This document shows positions 1 to 5,791 of a DNA stretch of 5,791 bases, in pieces. A program made the translations under genes and the position numbers. Every line of letters starts with the position of its first letter. Position 1 is the first letter of the stretch. Where the stretch lies: NCBI GenBank assembly GCA_021793855.1, contig JAJYRY010000068.1, positions 1 to 5,791 on the forward strand, written 5' to 3'. Source of the stretch: Thermoplasmata archaeon. Lineage in GTDB: Archaea > Thermoplasmatota > Thermoplasmata > Thermoplasmatales > GCA-001856825. Below the pieces are notes generated by a model, which made no database searches, was not told the DNA's origin, and saw nothing but the letters and a program-made list of their open reading frames with translations.

Positions 1-298
1 CTATTCCAATATGAGTTTTTCCAGCAGCTGTTGGCAGGACAACAGTTCCTGAGAATGAGCTGGATGACCAGAGATCAACAGCCCTCTTTTGATATGACCT
101 TAGTTTTTCCTGGTGTTTCAGTTCAACATTTCTGTCATTGAAGACGATGTCTTCAGAGTCTGGGAAATCAGCCTTGAGCCGTGAATAGAGATACCCTTCT
201 GCTCGGTATGAATGGGTTCGCCTGTCAAACGTGACATAAGACGGGACGGAAGAAGGATCATTTATGATGATCGTTCCTGATTCATAGCTAAGACGCAT
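1..298 (-). CDS. xpb: XPB/Rad25-type DNA repair helicase, N-terminal part (partial at window edge)
   Basis: This is the 5' end of a superfamily 2 helicase gene that runs off the left edge; 99 codons are visible, read from the ATG at 298-296. Residues 1-60 look like the small N-terminal damage-recognition domain of archaeal XPB, with a FDRRTHSYRA segment like the FDxRxxxYRA of characterised archaeal XPB. The Q-motif region LRSYQ is at 66-70. Helicase motif I, LPTAAGKT, is at 88-95, with the ATP-binding lysine at K94. Archaeal XPB is a 3'-5' helicase/translocase linked to DNA repair and often paired with the Bax1 nuclease; that partner, if present, would lie outside the window. A TATA-like box 27 bp upstream of the ATG supports this start and a leaderless mRNA. 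The family call rests on the N-terminal domain plus motif I. Another SF2 helicase is possible but less likely, because motifs Ia-VI are not visible. Confidence 0.8.
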   Translation of the reverse strand, partial: MRLSYESGTIIINDPSSVPSYVTFDRRTHSYRAEGYLYSRLKADFPDSEDIVFNDRNVELKHQEKLRSYQKRAVDLWSSSSFSGTVVLPTAAGKTHIGI

Positions 299-320
299 TC
301 GCCCCGAATATATGTTGGAT

Positions 321-330
321 GTTATTTAAG
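321..330 (-). promoter_or_regulatory. TATA box (box A) of the XPB-type helicase gene
   Basis: On the minus strand the sequence reads CTTAAATAAC, centred about 27 bp upstream of the helicase ATG at 298. Archaeal box A is normally centred about 26-27 bp before the transcription start. Transcription should therefore begin at or next to the A of the ATG, giving a leaderless mRNA. No Shine-Dalgarno-like sequence precedes this ATG, which fits. Confidence 0.55.
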
Positions 331-439
331 GGTTGTTTTCCTGTATATCCCACCTGGTTTCATCATTTTAAATCCCCTAGTCATTCTACGGTTAAGGATG
401 CGTGGTGCACAAGATTAAGAATATTGTGGCAAATAATTA

Positions 440-514
440 AACGGAACAAAGATTAACGGTTATTGAAATGTGCTGATAAGATTTTCAACGGAACGACTGA
501 TTTCTACTTCCGTT
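440..514. repeat. Cluster of AACGGAAC direct and inverted repeats
   Basis: The 8-mer AACGGAAC occurs twice in direct orientation, at 440-447 and 487-494. A 7-bp inverted copy, TTCCGTT, lies at 508-514, so 487-514 could form a 7-bp stem with a 14-nt loop. Between them is an odd-centred palindrome, TAACGGTTA, at about 453-461; a related ACGGTTA is at 388-394. The cluster is confined to the divergent spacer. It could be a set of operator half-sites, but it lies more than 190 bp from the DUF4382 start and over 100 bp from the helicase start. Chance in AT-rich DNA is a real alternative. Confidence 0.35.
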
Positions 515-694
515 ATCGAACAACCTATCCAGAAAAGTTAACGAATACTATTTCTTAGGAGACAGGGCTAAATCCAAAGTGGGTAGTGGCATAAGTATGT
601 TCAAGAACAGACAAAATTAACATTGTCAGGATTATTATTTTCCAAGAAGTGTGAATATAAAATGACTTCTATGTTCCAAAATTGAACCATAATC

Positions 695-702
695 ATTAAT
701 AG
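695..702 (+). promoter_or_regulatory. TATA box of the DUF4382 gene
   Basis: ATTAATAG is centred about 26 bp upstream of the ATG at 724, the spacing expected for a leaderless archaeal transcript. The nearby upstream ATG at 710 stops after three codons, so it does not compete with 724 as the start. No Shine-Dalgarno sequence is visible before 724. Confidence 0.5.
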
Positions 703-723
703 CTTTGAGATGGGTTCATAAAT

Positions 724-1233
724 ATGGTAAGCAAGCTGACATTAACTGTCGTAGTAGTAGTGGCTGTCATACTTATTGGGGTAGGTGGATATAGCGCATA
801 CTCATTTTTAAATCACGGAACACTAAATATTTCTGCTGCCGATGTACCTATAAATAGCAACGTCACTGGAGTTTACATTACATTTACATCCTTCTCTTTA
901 CACAGCAACTCTAGTGGATGGACTAATTACACAATACCCTCGAAAACTGTAAACATTTTTGGAGTATCACTGAACAACTCTTCTTTCCTTGGTTCACTGT
1001 CCATTCCCACAGGGAAGTATACGATGATTAGGGTTCAAGTGTCTGCAGTTTCAGTTGATATAGCTGGAACCAACGAGACCTTTACTCTCGCCTCCCACGA
1101 TGCGTTCCTAAACCATCCGTTTACAATATCTGCCCATACTACTACGCATCTAACATTGGAATTCAATTTGAGTCAGGACCTTAACTTGAGCTCAAAGATA
1201 TTCACTCCATATATTGGAGTCGTGATTTCATAA
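724..1233 (+). CDS. Membrane-anchored surface protein with DUF4382 domain
   Basis: This encodes a 169-residue protein. Residues 7-29 form one strongly hydrophobic segment, either an uncleaved anchor or a signal peptide, with a single basic residue (K4) before it. The rest is predicted to lie outside the cell. From about residue 32 it follows the DUF4382 pattern: a GTLNIS strand, an AADVPI segment (the family usually has sDAP), V-x-I-T-F then a short loop and GW, a TVNIFG strand, LSIPTGKYTMIRVQV, and a C-terminal beta-strand ending in a hydrophobic run. The function of DUF4382 is unknown; members occur in exported archaeal and bacterial proteins. Nine Asn-X-Ser/Thr sequons (N35, N46, N62, N68, N84, N85, N117, N148, N154) suggest heavy N-glycosylation, common in archaeal surface proteins. 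The gene stands alone, with its own TATA box and a downstream T-rich tract. The family call is from pattern recognition. Confidence 0.75.
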   Translation: MVSKLTLTVVVVVAVILIGVGGYSAYSFLNHGTLNISAADVPINSNVTGVYITFTSFSLHSNSSGWTNYTIPSKTVNIFGVSLNNSSFLGSLSIPTGKYTMIRVQVSAVSVDIAGTNETFTLASHDAFLNHPFTISAHTTTHLTLEFNLSQDLNLSSKIFTPYIGVVIS

Positions 1234-1240
1234 TTTTAAT

Positions 1241-1270
1241 TCATTTTTTCCTGCATTCTTTTTTATTCTT
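1241..1270 (+). terminator. T-tract transcription terminator after the DUF4382 gene
   Basis: Just past the stop codon at 1231-1233 there are two runs of six T (1244-1249 and 1259-1264) within a generally T-rich stretch. Archaeal RNA polymerase terminates at such oligo-T tracts without needing a hairpin. The position, 10-30 bp after the stop, fits an end for this single-gene transcript. Confidence 0.5.
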
Positions 1271-1368
1271 GTTATGCTATTAGAAAGGCAGTAGTTAAAT
1301 TGAGCTTATTATCTGGACCGAAAGTAATGTAAAATTCATGAAATCCTAAATATTAAGGCGTAATTGAA

Positions 1369-1957
1369 ATGGAAAAATTACTTAGAAAGTCGGTGGCGGA
1401 ATTTATTGGCACCTACATCTTTGTTTTGTTCGGACCGGGAAGCATTGTTGCGTTTATAGCCGTGTTTAAGTCAACTTTGAATCCATCAACATTATTCTAT
1501 CTAGCAAGCACTTTTGGTCTAGGGATTGCAATAGCGATAATGGCTGTCGCCAACATATCCGGTGGTCATGTCAATCTAGCAGTAACTATTTCTTTTTTTA
1601 TAGCTGGCAAATTTCCTGGAAACCACGTGATTCCTTACATTATAGAACTGCGCTTAGGAGCTTGTTTTGGCATCTTCAACAGTCGCCCTGCTTTATGGAT
1701 ATAATGTTGCAAATTCCGTGCAGTTAGGTGCCACCATCTCTGGTGTTCGAGGTCCATGGATTGCATTCTTTGTGGAGTTTGTAATTACGTTCTTCTTCCT
1801 GAGGACAATTTTGGGGGTTACTTCAAGGACAGCAAACACAGCAATCATATTAGTAGCGATAGGAATTTATGTCACCATAATGAAATTTTACAGGGCCGAT
1901 CAAATGTTCAAATCCAGTAAATACTATGACATCTTAAATGGACTGGCGGGGATTTGA
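1369..1957 (+). pseudogene. Decayed aquaporin/glycerol facilitator (MIP family) gene
   Basis: The start MEKLLRKSVAEFIGTYIFVLFGPGS is typical of MIP channels, with the first-helix glutamate at 11. The first-half loop reads SGGHVNLAVT at residues 64-73, where the family has SGGHxNPAVT, so the pore-lining NPA has become NLA. The frame breaks near 1665-1668. Removing one T from the TTTT run restores GACLASSTVALLYG and continues through helices 3-5 (FFVEFVITFFFL, then AIILVAIGIYVTI). Recognisable channel sequence ends near 1885. The second half-helix with NPAR and helix 6 are absent, and what follows reads into the tRNA-Ala antisense strand, stopping at 1955-1957. Three independent lesions make a working channel very unlikely. 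In life the protein would pass water or small solutes across the membrane. The end given is the last in-frame stop, not the end of homology. A TATA-like TAAATATTA at about 1347-1355 lies too close to the ATG for a clear promoter call. Confidence 0.8.
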
Positions 1958-2010
1958 ACCCCGGGCCTCCTCCATGCCAAGGAGGCGATCTTCCGCTGAT
2001 CTACCAGCCC
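1939..2010 (-). tRNA. tRNA-Ala, anticodon GGC
   Basis: The minus strand folds into a complete 72-nt cloverleaf. The acceptor stem is GGGCTGG/CCAGTCC, with a G3-U70 pair, the main alanine identity element. The D stem is GATC/GATC, the anticodon stem CCTCC/GGAGG with loop TTGGCAT (anticodon GGC, reading GCC and GCU), the variable loop AGGCC, and the T stem CGGGG/CCCCG with loop TTCAAAT. The discriminator base is A at 1939. The 3' CCA is not encoded, so it must be added after transcription. I see no intron in the anticodon loop. The gene points toward the broken aquaporin gene and touches its remains. No clear T-tract follows it. Confidence 0.97.
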
Positions 2011-2058
2011 TCATTTTTAATCCCCTTGCGCAGGAGAACCAATCTGCATCCAACGTCA

Positions 2059-2066
2059 TTATATAT
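2059..2066 (-). promoter_or_regulatory. Probable TATA box of the tRNA-Ala gene
   Basis: The minus strand reads ATATATAA here, the best box A candidate upstream of the tRNA. Counting about 26 bp downstream puts the transcription start near 2037. That gives a leader of about 27 nt before the mature 5' end at 2010, to be removed by RNase P. The assignment rests on sequence and spacing only. Confidence 0.45.
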
Positions 2067-2292
2067 TCTTTGGCGTTATCTAGAGCGCTCAAACTTCGAC
2101 TGGAATGGAAGATACTGGCTATTAGCATCGGGGGCAATAAAGCGATATCTACCAACCCGTAGAACGGCTCAATTCTTCTATTGCATTCCTAAATACCTTT
2201 CCACGGATCGACAGACTCATATCGCAAACTTTTGACCTTCCGGTTTTCTAATTTGGTGAAGCAGTAAGTGGTTCGTTAGACCTAAAACATCA

Positions 2293-2303
2293 TTAATTTA
2301 TAG
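2293..2303 (+). promoter_or_regulatory. TATA box of the ctaB-alaX operon
   Basis: TTAATTTATAG is centred about 26 bp upstream of the ATG at 2324, so the transcript probably starts at or near that A and is leaderless. This favours 2324 over the in-frame ATG at 2354 (Met11) as the real start of ctaB. Confidence 0.55.
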
Positions 2304-2323
2304 CGTCCCATACTACCCTGACA

Positions 2324-3220
2324 ATGGGAAACTCCATAGTCGATTTCATAATCATGACGAAACCCAGGGTTTGGGTGTTCCTCTTGATTACAGGAATCGC
2401 AGGGGAAGTATTCGCCCTCAGCATCCTGAGGAGCCTCAATGTAATTGGGTTCTTCTATGTGGCATTGTATATCGCACTAGGGCTAATGGGAGCAGAATCT
2501 GTGTCAAATTATTTCGACCTATCCATTGATAGGAAGATGAAGAGGACAATGAACAGAGCCCTTCCTTCTGGGAGGATGAAACCTGGTGTTGCCCTTTATG
2601 GGGGGATTATACTCATTATTGCAACCCTAATACTTGCCGCTTTCAGGTCCCTCTGGTCCCTGGTGTTCATGGCAACTGGAATATTCGATTATACCATTAT
2701 ATATTCCCTGATATCAAAGAAGAGGACCTCCTGGAACATCATTCTGGGAGCATACTCTGGGGGAGCTCCATTGCTTGCTGGTTTCTACGCCTTCACATCA
2801 TCTTACAACATTGTTGCGATTCTTATGTTCCTCACCATATTCATATGGACACCTCTTCATATTTGGTCCCTTTCAATAAAGTACAAGGATGACTATGCTG
2901 CTGCCTCAGTTCCGATGCTCCCAGTGAGGAGGACGACAAAACAGTCAATGAGAGTCCTCTTTCCCATAGCAGTTCTAGCGGTGCTGGTGACAATCTTGAC
3001 TGGTTATGAATTCAGGGATTACTTCAGTTCTTACGTAGGGATTTTGGTATTTGCAGTTTACCTGCTGCTTGGAATATCTTTGCTGGTTTCGTACCTCAGG
3101 GCACTTGCAGATCCGGAAAGAAGGATAATGAAACTCTTCGTTTCAACAAACATTTTCATAGGAATCTTTTTTGTGTTTATCGCTATCTTCTCATTACTGA
3201 TACCGTTCATTGGTGTTTGA
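2324..3220 (+). CDS. ctaB: Protoheme IX farnesyltransferase (heme O synthase)
   Basis: This integral membrane prenyltransferase of the UbiA family attaches a farnesyl group to the vinyl side chain of protoheme IX. The product, heme O, is a cofactor, or the precursor of heme A, for heme-copper terminal oxidases. The 298-residue length is normal. The first Asp-rich motif is NYFDLSID (N62, D65, D69), followed by RKMKRTMNRALPSG, the family signature that binds prenyl diphosphate through magnesium. KRTSWNIILGAYSGGAPLLAG (133-153), WTPLHIWSL (175-183) and the second acidic stretch YKDDYAAASVPMLP (187-200) are specific to heme O synthases rather than other UbiA enzymes. About nine hydrophobic helices are visible. 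It is the first gene of an operon with alaX, starting 2 bp after its stop codon. No oxidase subunit gene lies in the window, so the partner enzyme is inferred. Confidence 0.95.
   Translation: MGNSIVDFIIMTKPRVWVFLLITGIAGEVFALSILRSLNVIGFFYVALYIALGLMGAESVSNYFDLSIDRKMKRTMNRALPSGRMKPGVALYGGIILIIATLILAAFRSLWSLVFMATGIFDYTIIYSLISKKRTSWNIILGAYSGGAPLLAGFYAFTSSYNIVAILMFLTIFIWTPLHIWSLSIKYKDDYAAASVPMLPVRRTTKQSMRVLFPIAVLAVLVTILTGYEFRDYFSSYVGILVFAVYLLLGISLLVSYLRALADPERRIMKLFVSTNIFIGIFFVFIAIFSLLIPFIGV
3212..3215 (+). promoter_or_regulatory. Shine-Dalgarno-like GGTG deciding the alaX start
   Basis: GGTG, part of the archaeal GGAGGTGAT consensus, ends 7 nt before the ATG at 3223, inside the last codons of ctaB. 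This spacing favours ATG 3223 over the in-frame TTG at 3217. It fits the common archaeal pattern of a leaderless first gene followed by a ribosome-site-led second gene. Confidence 0.45.
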
Positions 3221-3222
3221 AA

Positions 3223-3921
3223 ATGAAGACCGTTCAAGTGTACCTGGAAGACTCATATATTAAGGAAATGGATGCTGAGGTGGTAGAAGTTGGGGAGGGA
3301 GTGGTACTTGACAGGACTATTTTCTATGCGGCTGCAGGTGGCCAGCCATCAGACCTAGGAGTTATTGAAGGGGGGAGAGAGTACATGGTAAAGGATGTGG
3401 CAAAGAGGGAAGAAATAGTGCACATTACGGATCCCCTCCCGTCCATAGGCGAGAAGGTCAGGTTGAAGATAGACTGGGAAAGGAGGTACAAGCACATGAG
3501 GCATCATACTGCGATTCACGTAGTTTCCTCCATTGCAATGAGAGAATTTGGCGCGATGATAACTGGGAACCAGATCAGCCAGGAATATTCAAGGATAGAC
3601 TTCAACTTCAAGGACTGGAACAACAACATATCAAAATTGTTGCAGGACAGGGTGAATGAAGAACTGCTCAAGAATCATGAAGTCACAGTGCTTTCAATGA
3701 AGAGGGAAGAAATACTGAACGTGGAAGGTGCACTCAAGGTAGACCCAAGGCTGCTTCCGTCATCAGAAATGCTAAGGGTTGTGAAGATTGGAGAAATAGA
3801 CATGCAGCCGGACGGCGGCACCCACGTGAAGAATACTTCTGAGGTGGGGGCCATTGACATCTACAAGACGGAGAACAAGGGGAAAAACAACAAGAGAATG
3901 TACTTCTCCCTTCACAAGTGA
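3223..3921 (+). CDS. alaX: Alanyl-tRNA editing protein, AlaX-M type
   Basis: AlaX is a free-standing relative of the AlaRS editing domain; it hydrolyses Ser-tRNA(Ala) or Gly-tRNA(Ala) in trans. From ATG 3223 it has 232 residues, the size of the two-part AlaX-M class. The N-terminal beta-barrel part carries the glycine-rich [10 protein letters not shown] segment (37-46). The editing domain holds the HHTAIH zinc motif (H95, H99) and the C-terminal [18 protein letters not shown] signature with H201. In most AlaX and AlaRS editing domains the residue four before that His is Cys, the third protein zinc ligand; here it is D197. The QPxGGTHVxNTxEVG frame is otherwise intact, so the protein is probably active, perhaps with altered metal binding. 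It starts 2 bp after the ctaB stop, and its stop overlaps that of dnaJ on the other strand by 10 bp. The alternative start is TTG 3217, two residues longer. An alanine tRNA gene lies about 1.2 kb upstream. Confidence 0.92.
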   Translation: MKTVQVYLEDSYIKEMDAEVVEVGEGVVLDRTIFYAAAGGQPSDLGVIEGGREYMVKDVAKREEIVHITDPLPSIGEKVRLKIDWERRYKHMRHHTAIHVVSSIAMREFGAMITGNQISQEYSRIDFNFKDWNNNISKLLQDRVNEELLKNHEVTVLSMKREEILNVEGALKVDPRLLPSSEMLRVVKIGEIDMQPDGGTHVKNTSEVGAIDIYKTENKGKNNKRMYFSLHK

Positions 3922-5015
3922 AATTGAGAGAAGAAACCTTTCTCATTCCTGAACTGTTCAAGGAGTTCCCGCTGTTTCTTCGATATCTTCTTCGGGAGCT
4001 GCACCCTTGCACGAAGTATAACGTCCGCATTCCCTTTGCCACTCTTCTTCTGTATTCCTTCGCCCTTTAGCACGATCCTTTCACCAGGTTGTGTTCCTGA
4101 TGGAATGTCTATTTCCTTTTCCCCACGGAGGAGTGACACCTTCACTTTACCGCCGATAATTGCATCGATGAAGTCAACATCAATGTCCTTCTCCAGGTTG
4201 TCGCCCTCTCTTCTAAATTCCATGTAGTCTATGTCAAACTTGATTCTAAGGTCGCCGGATCCGCCTGGCCTGAAATTCCCCTTTCCCCTGAGGATGTATA
4301 TCTCATCCTCATTAATGCCCGCCGGGGGCGTGATTTCTATCTTGTCCTTCTTCCTTACAAACCCGGAACCTGAACATACATGGCACACCTTTTCCGGTAC
4401 CTTTCCCCTTCCGTTGCAGGTCCTGCATACCTCAGTCGTCCTGAAGAGGATGAACCCCTGGTTGGACGACCTTTCGACGTACCCCCTTCCCCTGCAAGTA
4501 GGGCAGGTCAGAAGTTTCTTTGTAGCTGAACCAGTACCGTCGCACTCCTCGCACTTCATCTCCCTGAAGTAGTATACCTCGATCCTCTCGTTCCTAGCTA
4601 TTCTCCTTATGTCTATGGGTATTTCCACATACGCGTCAGATCCCCTCAGTTCCCTCTGCTGGCTTGAGAAGCCTCCAAATGGGTTGCCAAATCCTCCTCC
4701 CCCGAATCCAAACTGGGAGAACAGGTCACCGAATATGTCCTGGATGTCCTGGTAATGATGGAACTGGTTCCAGTCAAATCCACCCTGGAACTTAACCCCC
4801 TCTTCGCCGTACTGGTCGAATCTTGCCCTCTTCTGGTCGTCCATGAGGACTTCGTACGCTTCGCTGATTTCCTTGAATTTTTCTTCCGCTTCCTTCTTGT
4901 TTTGGGGGTTTAGGTCTGGATGGTATTTTTTAGCTAACTCCCTGTAAGCCTTCTTGATGTCATCCTTGGATGCCTTCCTGTCCACTCCCAGTACTGCGTA
5001 ATAATCCTTACCCAT
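3912..5015 (-). CDS. dnaJ: Chaperone DnaJ (Hsp40), full type A
   Basis: This co-chaperone delivers unfolded clients to DnaK and stimulates its ATPase. The 367 residues show every domain of a class A DnaJ. The J domain (1-70) has the HPD motif at 32-34. A Gly/Phe-rich linker follows at about 78-116 ([15 protein letters not shown]). The zinc-binding region has four CxxCxGxG repeats at 155-162, 171-178, 197-204 and 211-218, giving two zinc sites. The C-terminal substrate-binding part includes the [17 protein letters not shown] segment. It lies 13 bp downstream of dnaK on the same strand, almost certainly in one transcript; no strong Shine-Dalgarno is visible in that gap. Its stop lies inside the last codons of alaX. 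DnaJ and DnaK of archaea are generally thought to have come from bacteria by transfer. No lesions were seen. Confidence 0.98.
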   Translation of the reverse strand: MGKDYYAVLGVDRKASKDDIKKAYRELAKKYHPDLNPQNKKEAEEKFKEISEAYEVLMDDQKRARFDQYGEEGVKFQGGFDWNQFHHYQDIQDIFGDLFSQFGFGGGGFGNPFGGFSSQQRELRGSDAYVEIPIDIRRIARNERIEVYYFREMKCEECDGTGSATKKLLTCPTCRGRGYVERSSNQGFILFRTTEVCRTCNGRGKVPEKVCHVCSGSGFVRKKDKIEITPPAGINEDEIYILRGKGNFRPGGSGDLRIKFDIDYMEFRREGDNLEKDIDVDFIDAIIGGKVKVSLLRGEKEIDIPSGTQPGERIVLKGEGIQKKSGKGNADVILRARVQLPKKISKKQRELLEQFRNEKGFFSQFHL

Positions 5016-5028
5016 TCACATCAGAAGT

Positions 5029-5791
5029 TCATTGACCCTTATTTTCTTTATCTTCGTGAATTTCCGTCTCACCTTGGTTTGGCCCTGATGACGCTTCACC
5101 CTGTTGCTGTGATTGCTGCTCGTCTGCCTTCACGTTCTTGTACATGTATTCACCAATCTTCTGTATCTCCTTCGTCAGTACTTCCATCTTCTCCTTGATC
5201 GCCTGTACGTCCTTCTTCTGTATTTCGTCCTTCAGGTCCTTCAGCTTACCGTTTATGTTATCTTTGATATCCTGTGGAATCTTGTCACCATAATCTGATA
5301 GCGTCTTTTCAGTTGAGTATGAAAGACTTTCTGCATTGTTTATAGTTTCGATCTCTTCCTTTTTCTTCTTGTCTTCCTCTTCGTACTTCTTTGCTTCTTC
5401 CTTCATCCTGTTTATCTCTTCCTTGCTGAGCTTTGTGCTTGATGTTATCGTGATACCACGCTGCTTGTTTGTTGCCAGGTCCTTTGCAGTTACATTGAGT
5501 ATTCCATTGGAATCTATATCGAACGTGACCTCAATCTGAGGCATTCCCCTCGGTGCTGGAGGTATTCCCTCAAGCATGAACCTGCCGAGGGATGTGTTGT
5601 CCTTAGCCAGCGGTCGCTCCCCCTGCACTACAACTATCTCAACTGCCGTTTGGTTGTCTGCGGCTGTTGAAAATATTTGAGACTTCTTTGTTGGGATTGT
5701 TGTATTTGCACTTATAAGTGGAGTGGCCACTCCTCCTAATGTCTCTATGCTTAGCGTAAGGGGTGTCACGTCCAAGAGAACTAAGATCGGA
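5029..5791 (-). CDS. dnaK: Molecular chaperone DnaK (Hsp70), C-terminal part (partial at window edge)
   Basis: The visible 253 codons are the C-terminal 40% of an Hsp70, and the gene continues beyond the right edge. The window begins in the interdomain linker (LVLLDV), followed by [18 protein letters not shown] and the [19 protein letters not shown] segment of the beta-sandwich substrate-binding domain. [20 protein letters not shown] and [15 protein letters not shown] complete that domain. The helical lid follows, very Lys/Glu-rich and partly coiled (about [20 protein letters not shown] onward). The tail is disordered and Gln/Glu-rich, and it ends in ENKGQ rather than the eukaryotic EEVD. A TTG at 5775-5773 lies inside the linker and is not a start. 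The ATPase domain, and probably grpE upstream, would lie outside the window. dnaJ follows after 13 bp. Confidence 0.97.
   Translation of the reverse strand, partial: PILVLLDVTPLTLSIETLGGVATPLISANTTIPTKKSQIFSTAADNQTAVEIVVVQGERPLAKDNTSLGRFMLEGIPPAPRGMPQIEVTFDIDSNGILNVTAKDLATNKQRGITITSSTKLSKEEINRMKEEAKKYEEEDKKKKEEIETINNAESLSYSTEKTLSDYGDKIPQDIKDNINGKLKDLKDEIQKKDVQAIKEKMEVLTKEIQKIGEYMYKNVKADEQQSQQQGEASSGPNQGETEIHEDKENKGQ

Larger units (their letters stand above)
299..723. other. AT-rich intergenic region between divergent genes
   Basis: This 425-bp spacer separates the minus-strand helicase from the plus-strand DUF4382 gene. I find no credible coding frame: starts such as those at 398 and 597 reach a stop within a few codons. 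I see no tRNA or other recognisable RNA. It holds one TATA-like box at each end, one per divergent gene, and in its middle a group of AACGG-type repeats (440-514). It is longer than two leaderless promoters would need, so it may hold regulatory sites or remnants of a lost gene. Neither can be shown from the sequence. Confidence 0.6.
2011..2323. other. Intergenic region between divergent tRNA-Ala and ctaB
   Basis: This 313-bp spacer contains the tRNA promoter on its left and the ctaB promoter on its right. Open frames cross it on both strands, but they run through the tRNA, match no family I know, and lack suitable promoter or ribosome-binding spacing. I see no second tRNA, no long repeat and no obvious C/D-box RNA in it. 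Confidence 0.6.

Noticed and set aside
88..95. Motif I reading PTAAGKT instead of PTGxGKT as a defective ATPase
   Set aside because: Alanine at this position is common in SF2 helicases, and the essential GKT is intact.
262..272. Possible C-box (TGATGA) of a C/D guide RNA
   Set aside because: It lies inside the helicase coding sequence and no paired D box or guide layout is present.
1667..1957. Separate small membrane protein starting at TTG 1667
   Set aside because: It continues the aquaporin fold in register after a single-base correction, with no promoter or ribosome site of its own, so it is the second half of the broken gene.
1934..2235. Open reading frames on both strands across 1934-2235
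   Set aside because: They run through the tRNA-Ala gene, overlap each other, show no known family pattern and lack correctly placed promoters or ribosome sites.
3675..4042. Minus-strand frames under the 3' end of alaX and dnaJ
   Set aside because: They are antisense or off-frame to two well-recognised genes and have low-complexity Ser/Cys-rich translations.
4036..4572. Plus-strand frames opposite dnaJ
   Set aside because: Antisense to a complete, intact dnaJ; the translations are Pro/Ser/Leu-rich shadows of its codons.
5113..5539. Plus-strand hydrophobic frames opposite dnaK
   Set aside because: The Leu/Phe/Ser-rich translations arise from reading Lys/Glu-rich DnaK lid codons backwards.
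1..5791. CRISPR array, transposon ends or prophage genes
   Set aside because: No regularly spaced repeats, transposase, integrase or terminal inverted repeats were seen on either strand.

Overview
The window looks like chromosomal DNA from an archaeon, most likely of the Thermoplasmata (Thermoplasma/Ferroplasma/Cuniculiplasma-like). Four observations support this. The left edge carries an archaeal-type XPB helicase. Several TATA-like boxes lie 26-27 bp upstream of start codons, as expected for leaderless archaeal transcripts. A surface protein with one N-terminal anchor is rich in N-glycosylation sequons. A bacterial-type dnaK-dnaJ pair is present in an otherwise archaeal setting. The heme O synthase implies an aerobic respiratory chain with a heme-copper oxidase. 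Placement at order level is inference.

Layout from left to right. Positions 1-298 (minus) hold the first 99 codons of an XPB/Rad25-type helicase that runs off the left edge. A 425-bp AT-rich spacer follows, with one promoter at each end and a small cluster of AACGGAAC-type repeats. Positions 724-1233 (plus) encode a membrane-anchored DUF4382 protein followed by T-tracts. Positions 1369 to about 1885 (plus) are a decayed aquaporin gene: frameshifted, NPA changed to NLA, and missing its last third. Its 3' end abuts a tRNA-Ala(GGC) gene at 1939-2010 (minus). After a 313-bp spacer, ctaB (2324-3220) and alaX (3223-3921) form a tight plus-strand operon. From the right edge, dnaK (C-terminal 40%, partial) and dnaJ form a minus-strand operon. 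The stop codons of alaX and dnaJ overlap by 10 bp, tail to tail.

In function, the right half is housekeeping: heme O synthesis, clearance of mischarged tRNA-Ala, and the Hsp70/Hsp40 folding machine. The left half is more AT-rich by eye and looks accessory, with a surface protein and a dying channel gene next to a tRNA. The most notable points are the broken aquaporin against the tRNA-Ala 3' end, the Asp in place of the usual zinc-binding Cys in AlaX, and the repeat cluster between the divergent genes. I see no CRISPR array, transposase, integrase or clearly new multi-gene system.
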